Assembly (NCBI RefSeq): GCF_012935325.2 | Contig: NZ_JABBYG020000029.1 | Location: 1-49,801 of the forward strand | Length of the DNA stretch: 49,801 nucleotides | DNA from: Paenibacillus sp. PL91 | Lineage (GTDB): Bacteria; Bacillota; Bacilli; Paenibacillales; Paenibacillaceae | Reading direction: 5' to 3' | Shown here: one piece after another, positions 15,531 through 22,980 of the stretch | Layout of the letters: each line of letters begins with the position of its first letter | Position numbering within the stretch: the first letter of the stretch is position 1 | Made by a program: the position numbers and the translations under genes | The notes under the pieces: model-generated | The model's input: only the letters and a program-made list of their open reading frames with translations | The model's database searches: none | What the model was told of the DNA's origin: nothing

Positions 15531-15680
15531 TTAGAGCCAATTTGCGTAATTTGGGGCTTCATGCGGCGAAGGAAAAGGTTCAAAGTGTTCCGAAGGTCGG
15601 AATATCAGGAACAATGTGGCCATTAAGAACACCGCAGAGATACAAAGAAATATAACTTTCTGTTTTCTTCCCAAGAGCAC
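15531..15680 (-). CDS. Short membrane protein (49 codons)
   Basis: This short frame starts at GTG (15680) or TTG (15674), with AAAGGGTGG just upstream. It encodes a basic start (GRKQKV), one membrane helix (IFLCISAVFLMATLFLIF) and a polar tail rich in Pro (FEPFPSPHEAPNYANWL). It lies between an operator-like site at 15721 and the T4SS operon, in the same direction. Composition and site support a real small gene of the element; no family is recognised. Confidence 0.45.
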   Translation of the reverse strand: MLLGRKQKVIFLCISAVFLMATLFLIFRPSEHFEPFPSPHEAPNYANWL

Positions 15681-15720
15681 ACCACCCTTTTTCTAATTAG
15701 CTATCATAATATCACATCAA

Positions 15721-15744
15721 TATATTAATTAGTATACTAGTATT
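15721..15744 (-). promoter_or_regulatory. Operator-like AT-rich site (TTAATTAGTATA)
   Basis: TATTAATTAGTATACTAGTA is one of about ten related sites placed before transcription units in this element (see those near 22930, 25808, 27650, 30543, 39853 and 40695). It lies about 40 bases upstream of the 49-codon gene and downstream of the replication-relaxation family gene. Confidence 0.55.
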
Positions 15745-15823
15745 GGGAAATTCTGTTGATTAATATCTGGTCATTCTGGACCTCTGAAAATTCACCTGCT
15801 TATTTTAGATAACTATTGTCAGC

Positions 15824-16807
15824 TTATTGGACTGACATGATGATATCTCCAATGTTCTTCCCGACAAGAACACGTTGCTCATCATTTGGGAATACAAGAG
15901 AAGCTGCTTTCTTGATATTCTCCAGCCGCGTCTTATAAACAGCGTCAGGAAGTATGAAGGCGATGAAACCACTTTTTTGGATCTTATTCGATGATAATTT
16001 GAGAACGTCTCTATATCTTTCAAGCTTCTTCTCGATTGATACCTGATCGGTATAGAATGGTGATCGTTGCACAGGCTCCGTAGATCGATCTAACTCTATG
16101 TAGAAAACTTGATCTCCTATCCTAAGAACTGCATCGGGTCGAACCGACATGGTTTCATTATCGGAGTATACGGAAAAGGCAGGATGCCAATCCCAATCCT
16201 GAAATTGATTAAACTCTGGGAACTTCACCATCCAGTTATACCTAAGATCCAAATAAACTTTCCCAAGCTCCCAAAAGTGTTCTTTTTTAGCCCTCTCCAT
16301 ATCGAGTTCAAGCTTTGAAAGTTTGGATTCCTCCAGAACACCAATCTTGATTTCAACAATTCGTAGGCCTCTTGCCGTCAGATAATACCATGTTTCTCCT
16401 CTGATACGCCCACGCTTATGAACCGGCTTGTCAGTTTCATCCGGGATCATATTTGTGGATTCTATGAGTCCCCCATTCCTCATCTCCTGAAAATTTCGAC
16501 GTGCTTTAATTAGAGCACGTTGCCTGTTTTTATCATCTAGGATAGATTTCCTATCCGAATCCACTGAATCATAATCGGGATAATGCTGATCAGGGCTGTC
16601 TAAAAAGAACATATCCACCGCAACAGACTGTGGCATTAGACGACATAAATACAGATCAATAAGAATTCGCCAATCTCTACTCCCTAAGCCAGCAATAACA
16701 TCGCCAAGAGAATAATCACCTGAAGATCGTATTTTTCGTTTCCCGCTTTCTTCCGGAACCGTATTGGCGCCCTTTGCGACCCCTTCCTGTTCCTTCACTG
16801 GACACAA
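15824..16807 (-). CDS. Replication-relaxation family protein
   Basis: The protein of about 325 residues has a winged-helix N-terminal half (ALIKARRNFQEMRNGGLIES, then WYYLTARGLRIVEI). The C-terminal half carries SVRPDAVLRIGDQVFYIELD followed by RSTEP, the signature of the replication-relaxation (Replic_Relax) family, with a nuclease-like core plan (D...E.D). Such proteins occur on Gram-positive plasmids, ICEs and conjugative elements, where roles in replication or processing at oriT have been suggested. The GTG at 16798 lies nine bases after AAAGGAG, so it may be the real start. It is the most upstream gene of the minus-strand block and probably has its own promoter. Function is inferred from family only. 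Confidence 0.75.
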   Translation of the reverse strand: MCPVKEQEGVAKGANTVPEESGKRKIRSSGDYSLGDVIAGLGSRDWRILIDLYLCRLMPQSVAVDMFFLDSPDQHYPDYDSVDSDRKSILDDKNRQRALIKARRNFQEMRNGGLIESTNMIPDETDKPVHKRGRIRGETWYYLTARGLRIVEIKIGVLEESKLSKLELDMERAKKEHFWELGKVYLDLRYNWMVKFPEFNQFQDWDWHPAFSVYSDNETMSVRPDAVLRIGDQVFYIELDRSTEPVQRSPFYTDQVSIEKKLERYRDVLKLSSNKIQKSGFIAFILPDAVYKTRLENIKKAASLVFPNDEQRVLVGKNIGDIIMSVQ

Positions 16808-16976
16808 CTCCTTTCTTGACCCATGAGTGGGCCTGGGTTGATTTGCAGCAAACCGTTTCCGGTGTTAGTCGCGAATTCAGCAATTAATAATTGCCAGGAC
16901 TTTCGCGATGTTCGCACATATTTGGCGGACAATCTCTGTTCAATGTAAAAACGAATGTGCAATATGATAAATAACG

Positions 16977-17068
16977 CGATATACAAACATTAAAATGCAC
17001 AATGTTAAACACGGTAAGAGAACGATGTACAAACAGATAGTAACCTTCTAAAAGTATGATATACAGAT
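16977..17068. repeat. Short direct repeats in the intergenic region before parM
   Basis: The element CGATATACAAACA (about 16977) recurs as CGATGTACAAACA (about 17023) and TGATATACAGATT (about 17056), in a 620-bp stretch without a supported gene. Further on, ATTCGAAT occurs twice (17298, 17324). Both kinds of element could be ParR-binding centromere repeats or operators; I see no stronger clue. Confidence 0.35.
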
Positions 17069-17382
17069 TTTAGAGCCCCCAATTTGCCTCTCCCTTCCCA
17101 CCTCCCTTTCAAGCCTTATTTCTTATTACTGTAGGATCTGGTTGCTGCGGACCGTCCAATAGCCAAATAGTAATACAAAAACTAGTGTAAGAGCAATCAT
17201 CAGTTTCTGTTTATAACCGTTTGACCACGTACAAGTATGGATAAACTCAATTAAGTCAACGGCTCTAACTGAATAAAGACGACTATACTCAGCTTTATTC
17301 GAATGAATATATTCACTACAAAATGATTCGAATGTTATTATTATTGTATTATAATACTGTGTGAATGCTGTTATCATTTAAT

Positions 17383-17411
17383 TTGACTAGTGTTATAAAA
17401 GAGGATACAAT
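17383..17411 (+). promoter_or_regulatory. Sigma-A promoter of the parM operon
   Basis: TTGACT and TACAAT are separated by exactly 17 bases and lie about 38 bases upstream of the parM-like ATG. This is the most consensus-like vegetative promoter I found in the window, consistent with constitutive or autoregulated expression of a segregation module. Confidence 0.75.
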
Positions 17412-17448
17412 CTTAGTAGATTGATAGAATATATTGGGAGGAACGACA

Positions 17449-18759
17449 ATGAAACTTGAATTTGTTGTAGGTAACGATATCGGGAATAGCGAACAAGCTA
17501 TATATATTGACGGAAAGTTGATTAGACAGCCTAACGTATATGCGGGTGCTGTTTCTATCCCATGGACGGACGACGAAACGGATGTTCCAAAGAACCTTAA
17601 AAACATTTATGATAGCTTAGTTGTTTCGATTATTTCTTCAGCTATCCCAACGGGTACATACCTTATTGGGCGTCATGCGTTGAAGACAGTGGGGGAAAAT
17701 GTTACGAGCCTTTACGTAAAAGGAAACAACGCAAAATCGGATCAATTGATACCATACATAAACACACTCGGAACAATTGCAGCTCGAGCTGTTGAAAAAG
17801 CTTATGAGACAGGCACCTTACCTGATTCCATTACAGTAAGAAGCGACCAAGCAATTGCGTTGCCTGTTAAACAGCACACCCCGAGAAATGTTGAAACACT
17901 ACAAAGTAAATTCATGAGCGGTAGTCATAACGTGACCGTGCATCTAGGATTGACAAAGAAAGTGGATGTAAAGATTGAATTTGATTACGTACAAGTCTTG
18001 CAAGAGGGTACGCCTCCTGTCTTTGCATTGCAGATGGATCGTGAAAGTAACTGGAGAACAGACAGTTACGAACCCGAATTAACTACTAAGACCAAAGAAA
18101 AAGGTAAAATAAACGTTACTAATACTGGTCTATTTGAAGAATTCGCTGCGGAGTACAAACTTGGTGATATCGATGGAAACTACCTGGATGGCAAGAACCT
18201 TCTTCATGCAGATCTCGGTGATGGGACTTCCGATTTCCCGTTTACCCGAGGAGATTCAGTGGATAAGGACTTTTGCCATGGTGTGAATCATGGTGTTGGC
18301 CACGCTATTGTAGAAGCTGTAGATGATTTGCTAGTGTTGGCGCCTCATGCCTTTAACTCCATTTCACGGCAACAGTATAGCGATATTTTGATAAGTGGAT
18401 TCTCTGCTCGCAAACATAAATTCTATCAGGAAGCTAAACAGGCATTTCAACCGCATTTGGACAATCAAGTAAATCAAATAATGCAACATATTAGCGATCA
18501 AGTACTGAAAATTGGAGCAAATGAGATAGATATTATTGTCGTCTATGGTGGGGGGAGCATTCTTATGAGAGAAAGCATTCTACCTAGACTCAAAACACTT
18601 GCGGATAATAACCGAATTCAACTCTTCTATGTTCCTGCTAAATATGCTGTAACCTTAAATGCAGAAGGATTAGATTGGTTTGTACGGAGCCCTCTTTACT
18701 CCAAATTAAAGGAAGTATATAAGGAAACTGCAAAACGTGTTGCAGCTGCTAGTGAATAA
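17449..18759 (+). CDS. parM: ParM/StbA-type actin-like segregation protein
   Basis: The 436-residue protein belongs to the plasmid actin-like superfamily. It has phosphate-1 VVGNDIGNSE near the N-terminus, the phosphate-2 region LHADLGDGTSDFPF (about 260-275) and the adenosine motif IIVVYGGGSILMRE (about 360-375). ParM-type filaments push plasmid copies apart, using ATP. GGGAGG precedes the ATG at 17449 by six bases; an in-frame TTG at 17434 overlaps that ribosome site and is not needed. It forms an operon with the ParR-like gene 37 bases downstream, behind a near-consensus promoter. Presence of a segregation pair favours a low-copy plasmid, or an ICE with a plasmid-like stage. The ParM assignment is good; which of the Bacillales Alp subclasses it belongs to cannot be told by eye. 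Confidence 0.85.
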   Translation: MKLEFVVGNDIGNSEQAIYIDGKLIRQPNVYAGAVSIPWTDDETDVPKNLKNIYDSLVVSIISSAIPTGTYLIGRHALKTVGENVTSLYVKGNNAKSDQLIPYINTLGTIAARAVEKAYETGTLPDSITVRSDQAIALPVKQHTPRNVETLQSKFMSGSHNVTVHLGLTKKVDVKIEFDYVQVLQEGTPPVFALQMDRESNWRTDSYEPELTTKTKEKGKINVTNTGLFEEFAAEYKLGDIDGNYLDGKNLLHADLGDGTSDFPFTRGDSVDKDFCHGVNHGVGHAIVEAVDDLLVLAPHAFNSISRQQYSDILISGFSARKHKFYQEAKQAFQPHLDNQVNQIMQHISDQVLKIGANEIDIIVVYGGGSILMRESILPRLKTLADNNRIQLFYVPAKYAVTLNAEGLDWFVRSPLYSKLKEVYKETAKRVAAASE

Positions 18760-18796
18760 AAGCCAAACAATGTACGAGACCTGGGGGTGAAAAATC

Positions 18797-19324
18797 TTGA
18801 AACCGACCGATGCGGTACCCGGTAAACCCTACGTATTAAAAATGAAAAAAGATGAAGATCCCCTTATATTCCAATGGCTCAATATGCAAGGAATATATAG
18901 TGATTCGATAAGGTATTTGATTGAAAAAGAGATTGCTGAGAATGGTTTGCGCAATCTTCAACACTTCATCCCGAGTAAACGTAATATTCATGCGATGAAA
19001 GAACAAATACATTTCGGATCTGGATTTTCACAAGCAAATTATACGGAGCATCATAACTTTCCAATGCATAATAAAGCTGCTCAAGTTGCTGCAGAGGTGG
19101 AAATAAGAAGCAATTCGATCAACAATAGCTTTCAAGATAGCGATATAATCAAAAATGATATAATAAAAATTTCAAATAATGATACAGAAGATACTACAGA
19201 TAGTTCGGAAAATAATACTGAAATGGTAAATGCCCCAAATTATTCAGAACCTAAAATTGAACCAAAAGTACCGAGAAAAGCCGGTAAAAAATTTGATGAT
19301 GATGTTTTGAATTCTTATAGATAA
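18797..19324 (+). CDS. parR: ParR-like DNA-binding partner of ParM
   Basis: A 175-residue hydrophilic protein. The first 55 residues (YVLKMKKDEDPLIFQWLNMQ, then YSDSIRYLIEKEI) have the strand-helix-helix pattern of ribbon-helix-helix ParR-like proteins. The rest is low-complexity, Asn/Asp/Ser-rich, and ends in a basic segment that could contact ParM filaments. It starts at TTG with GGGGGTGA about eight bases upstream, 37 bases after parM, and a strong terminator follows. In the known system ParR binds centromere repeats and caps ParM filaments. The assignment rests on position and the short N-terminal pattern. Confidence 0.7.
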   Translation: MKPTDAVPGKPYVLKMKKDEDPLIFQWLNMQGIYSDSIRYLIEKEIAENGLRNLQHFIPSKRNIHAMKEQIHFGSGFSQANYTEHHNFPMHNKAAQVAAEVEIRSNSINNSFQDSDIIKNDIIKISNNDTEDTTDSSENNTEMVNAPNYSEPKIEPKVPRKAGKKFDDDVLNSYR

Positions 19325-19333
19325 ATACTAGAG

Positions 19334-19370
19334 ACGAGCATTAGAAGCTATTCTGATGCTCGTTTTTTTG
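19334..19370 (+). terminator. Terminator of the parMR operon
   Basis: ACGAGCAT and ATGCTCGT form a stem extended by AGAA/TTCT around a four-base loop, followed by seven T. It begins ten bases after the parR stop codon. Confidence 0.85.
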
Positions 19371-19757
19371 TCCTTATTAATTCTTTAAGGTTTCTCGTGT
19401 GTTGTTTATTATATGGTGTTCTTCTCCAATGCTATTAGAGACCGCCGGTTACGACAATGTAAGAAGTGTTTTTCTTTCTTGTGGGAATTAATTCATACTA
19501 AATGGTAATCTTTTAGATATCTATTCATAGAAACCCATATACACCACCTATTCGGATTCATACAGGTTGAATGGATTGTAGGCTTTACACAACTGATCCT
19601 CCCCCCTACTTGAATAAGAAGAAAATCTTTCCTTCTTGTTTTCGGAACGAACTGTATGACACACTCCCAGTGATTACTTAGATGACAAGTACTTACACCT
19701 TAAACGAATCCCAATATAATTATAATGACATCTTAAAACTATTTAAATATTATAAAA

Positions 19758-19797
19758 ATACTATTAAAATACTATCTAATTAGTATTTTAATAGTAT
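19758..19797. promoter_or_regulatory. AT-rich inverted repeat with 17-base arms
   Basis: ATACTATTAAAATACTA and its perfect complement TAGTATTTTAATAGTAT flank the loop TCTAAT. It contains the TACTATT and TAATTAGTAT elements shared with the other operator-like sites. No gene starts close by, so it may be a binding site at the edge of the non-coding repeat region or a structural element of an origin. Confidence 0.5.
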
Positions 19798-19844
19798 ACA
19801 GATGGATCCTATCATGTCATTTGCATCATAAAATCTCATTGCAG

Positions 19845-21050
19845 ATGCAGCATGCTTTTTGAGTGTGTAAGCCGCTCAAGGCGAGCGAAGCGCAAAACAG
19901 CAACTCCTTTTTCCTTTAACTTTTGAATCAACAGCTATTCTGCGAGCTATTTGTGTATGTTGCCGTCGTGAGGCAAGTAACACGATAAACAGCATTTCCA
20001 AACTCCTATATCTTTCTTGACGGTTCTGCCGAATCATTGCATAACAGATGGCTATTTATTTACAAATTGGCAGCATCCAACGCTTCTGACGTACGCCATG
20101 CTCGTTTTACGTGCATGAGTAACAGTTCCTTCCATCATTTTTTTGTCAAACTCAAGGAACAAACAGTGACTTTCAGGATTGGAGGAAATCAATAGTTAGG
20201 CAGTTAAACCATTTAACTCTTGGAATGTGAAGTGTGCAGAAAAGCAATCACTCGATGTAGCTACAAGAATGTAGCAGATCTCTCATACTGGAAATCTTGT
20301 GTAAGAATCATGATTTGTCCATCGTACTTTCTTCTGGACGGATCAGATGGTTCTTAGTACGCAGAGAACAAATGCTGTCACATGATCTGAATAAATCAGT
20401 TATTCAGACTTAATCAAAAGTGAATTAATTCGGCTTTATCCGGTTATACATGGTTTGAGTGACGTTTATTGCGTGGAGTTGCTAACACAGATGAACAAAA
20501 CCATCTCCGTATTTCTACCTTTATTATTATGAGCAGGTCGGGGTTCACATACTCCTTAACTGCCATGGAAGGTACACGTCAACAGCCATCCAGCGGTTTT
20601 TTTGCGATGCCTTTGAGAAGTGTTCGGCGCCTAAAAACAAAGATTCGTATTCCTATTTCTTTCTAGTTGGTTCTGCCTGATCACGCACACATTAGGTGGG
20701 TAGCCATTAGATGCAGATATACAGCTATCTATCAGCTTTTTGCTTGTGCTGTTTTCACTTGGTAAACGCGGTGCAAAAACAGCAAATCCCCTTTATATCA
20801 AGCTGGGAATAAAGAAATGTAAAGTTATATAGAGGTCCTTATGCCATACGCCTTAGTTATCTAACTTGTATGAGTAACTGCTCTTCCCTTGATTATTTTG
20901 TTAACAGCCACTCAGAACAGGACGAACAGTAAGAGTATCTCTTTATCTCTAACGTAACGTGCTGCGTGCATAGCAGTAGATCGATTTAAGTGCAGTATTT
21001 TAGTAGATTGCACATGAATCACTAGTTGTGGAGTAATTAAGCGGAACGGA
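19845..21050. repeat. Non-coding region with diverged direct repeats
   Basis: The stretch contains no supported gene but has ordered similarity between its halves. TCAACAGCTATTCTGCG (19930) resembles TCAACAGCCATCCAGCG (20579). CCTATATCTTTCTTGACGG, then TTCTGCC (20008), resembles CCTATTTCTTTCTAGTTGG, then TTCTGCC (20651). TGCATGAGTAACAGTTCCTTCC (20112) is echoed by TGTATGAGTAACTGCTCTTCC near 20868, and GCGCAAAACAGCAACTCC (19891) by GTGCAAAAACAGCAAATCC near 20772. It is probably an old duplication of a functional non-coding unit, such as an origin, centromere, oriT or RNA gene. Confidence 0.5.
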
Positions 21051-21796
21051 ACTTTTGCCACTGTGGCGCTGCGTTATGTAATAGGTTATTGACTCCTTGG
21101 TTTCATAGTACCTTTGCAAGCGATCCATTCATTACCGTTTTGGAATTCATAAATTGGATGGTTGGCCAAATTTCTTACCCCATCGCTGAGTACACAAACA
21201 ACTACTCCCTCCCCTCCTTAGAGCTTTTTGGAAGGTCTGATAGAACGCAGGCGATAAATTAATGCAAATATGAGGAATATTAAATCGGTAGCGGAGTAAA
21301 GCTCTATATTCGATGAATAAATTATGTTTATTCAGCATTATTCAGCACCGGATTAATCCGGTTTTATCCGGTTATATGCGAACTTGTACGAATCATTGAA
21401 ATTTTATTCGAATAACATTATAATTGCATACGCATGTCTTCTTAATAAAGGTAGAATGACATTGCTGTGTAAATCGCATTGATTCAGCATTATTCAGTTA
21501 AATTGTTACCCGTATTAAATCGAATATAAACGGTTGTACACGGATGCACCATGTATTTAGATGGATAAAAAACAAACTGAATTGCTATGAATTAACCCCT
21601 TTGTATTCATTCTAGATAACATTCTAGACATAAGGATGAACAGTCTGAATAAAAACAATTTATTCATTGTTATTCAAGATATGTATTATTCGTTTAAATT
21701 CGAATATATTCGGTTATATACAGATGTGAGATGTATATAACCGAATAAAAAATAAACTGAATTACTATGAATTAACTCTTTTTATTCATTCTAGAC
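20397..21796 (+). repeat. Iteron-like repeats (TCCGGTTATA units), candidate origin or centromere
   Basis: Four units share the order ATTCAG..ATTCAG, then AATTCG or AATCCG, then TATCCGGTTATAYRYG (near 20397, 21329, 21481 and 21659). The last two are followed by a second shared block, AAACTGAATTRCTATGAATTAA then TATTCATTCTAGA, 180 bases apart. The region is AT-rich and gene-free and ends directly at the promoter region of an HTH gene. Such direct iterons are typical of plasmid origins and partition sites; which one applies here cannot be decided by eye. Confidence 0.55.
21707..21747. promoter_or_regulatory. Perfect inverted repeat before the HTH gene
   Basis: TATTCGGTTATATACA and its complement TGTATATAACCGAATA give perfect 16-base arms around the nine-base loop GATGTGAGA. 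It is the most intact of the iteron-like units and lies about 110 bases upstream of the HTH gene, which suggests an operator or initiator-binding site recognised by that protein. Confidence 0.55.
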
Positions 21797-21854
21797 TCTA
21801 GTAAAATAACCTTATAGAGGATTTTCGGAATTTCTTGTAGAGAGGGTGCTTCAA

Positions 21855-22844
21855 ATGGATGACATTATGACGAAAGAAGAGTTAGAAGAAGCCAGACGAG
21901 ATGAAATGAGAGAGATTTTAATTAATGCTTTTGACGGTAATTCAATTTTGTACGAGATATATAAAAAACGGGGCTGGTTGGATCGCCTTTTTACAGATCG
22001 GATTCTATCAATGGACAAAGATGCTTTATATATATCGAATCAAGTAGCTGAGATTCTTGAAACGGAACCACATGTCGTGAAGAACAAGAGACGAGCTTTA
22101 TTGCAATACATAAATCCAGAAGAGTACGGAGAAGGTAATGCAAAAATATATAAGCATAATTATATTTCTGTTTTTAAAATGAAAATGATTCATGGTTTGA
22201 CCGGGGAAGCGTCAGAATACACTTTACCGCAGCTCAAAGAGCTTATATATGGTCAAAACAGCATATCAAAAACTAATAAAGCTCAAGACCAAGATAATGA
22301 AATTCTTATTAAATTGATGAGAAAAATGGAACAGTTTGAACAGTTTCAAGGTATGGTTGAAAGTGGTGAGTTCTTTGAAGAAATTGAAAAAAGACTAACA
22401 AAAGCCACGGAACGACTTATGGAATCAAACCAGGATATAAATGAGTTAAACATTAAAATAGCCGAACTCTATGATAAAATCATTTCTCCTGACCTATCGA
22501 TTTCAGAAAAAGAACCCCTTCAAAGTGAGTTTGCGAAATTAGCAGAGAAATATCCAACCCATGCATTTACTATAAATATGTATTTACATGCTGCTCAGGA
22601 TCGCATAACACATTTTAAGCAAGTGGAGAGGGAGCTTCAGGTTCGGACCATAAAAGAAACGGTCTTGAACTACTATGAGGCTTTTGAAACAGCTAAAGAT
22701 GATTCAGAAAGAGATGTGATCCGAGATCAACTTCAAAAATTAGCAAATAATAATCAAGATTTAAGCTATGACATACGTTTTTGGTTATCTACAGCAGGAA
22801 AAGAGAAGAAGAAGAAAGGATTCTGGTCCTTTTTAAACCGATAA
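21855..22844 (+). CDS. HTH DNA-binding protein with coiled-coil (possible plasmid initiator or partition factor)
   Basis: A 329-residue soluble protein. Residues about 50-105 (ALYISNQVAEILETEPHVVK followed by a basic helix) resemble the MerR-like HTH of plasmid and prophage proteins of Bacillales. Residues about 155-210 are a Lys/Glu-rich coiled coil, and the C-terminal third is helical, ending in KKKKGFWSFLNR. Start at ATG 21855 with GAGAGGG eight bases upstream; a GTG at 21846 overlaps that site. It stands alone between the iteron-like repeats and a strong terminator. This placement fits a protein acting on the repeats, either in replication or segregation, but I cannot recognise a known Rep family, so function is inference. 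Confidence 0.55.
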   Translation: MDDIMTKEELEEARRDEMREILINAFDGNSILYEIYKKRGWLDRLFTDRILSMDKDALYISNQVAEILETEPHVVKNKRRALLQYINPEEYGEGNAKIYKHNYISVFKMKMIHGLTGEASEYTLPQLKELIYGQNSISKTNKAQDQDNEILIKLMRKMEQFEQFQGMVESGEFFEEIEKRLTKATERLMESNQDINELNIKIAELYDKIISPDLSISEKEPLQSEFAKLAEKYPTHAFTINMYLHAAQDRITHFKQVERELQVRTIKETVLNYYEAFETAKDDSERDVIRDQLQKLANNNQDLSYDIRFWLSTAGKEKKKKGFWSFLNR

Positions 22845-22857
22845 CTCGAAAATCGAT

Positions 22858-22905
22858 AAACCTCTGATTGACAGTGCATGCATTGTCGTCAGAGGTTTTA
22901 TTTTT
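22858..22905 (+). terminator. Terminator after the HTH gene
   Basis: AAACCTCTGA and TCAGAGGTTT form the main stem, with further pairing inside (TGACA with TTGTC), followed by TATTTTT. It starts about 14 bases after the stop codon. Confidence 0.85.
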
Positions 22906-22927
22906 CATAGCAATTATCCCCTCCATT

Positions 22928-22964
22928 GTAATATACTAGTATATATATTAATTAACATACGAAT
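22928..22964 (+). promoter_or_regulatory. Operator-like AT-rich site before virD4
   Basis: This site contains TATACTAGTATATATATTAA followed by TTAACATACG. TTAACATAC is also one arm of the inverted repeat at 25808-25854. It lies 17-50 bases before the virD4 start, in the position of a promoter or operator. Confidence 0.55.
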
Positions 22965-22980
22965 ATGGAGTGGTCCACAT

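Noticed and set aside
17126..17377. Minus-strand 83-codon frame with a C-terminal membrane helix (LMIALTLVFVLLFGYW)
   Set aside because: The helix is plausible, but there is no start codon with a ribosome site near it, the N-terminal half is not protein-like, and the frame overlaps the AT-rich region with promoter and repeats before parM.
20469..20666. 65-codon frame inside the non-coding repeat region
   Set aside because: No ribosome site, atypical composition, and the underlying DNA aligns with the duplicated non-coding segment, where the frame is not kept.
20160..21140. Possible CRISPR array in the repeat-rich non-coding region
   Set aside because: Repeats are degenerate, irregularly spaced and too few; no leader or cas genes are present.
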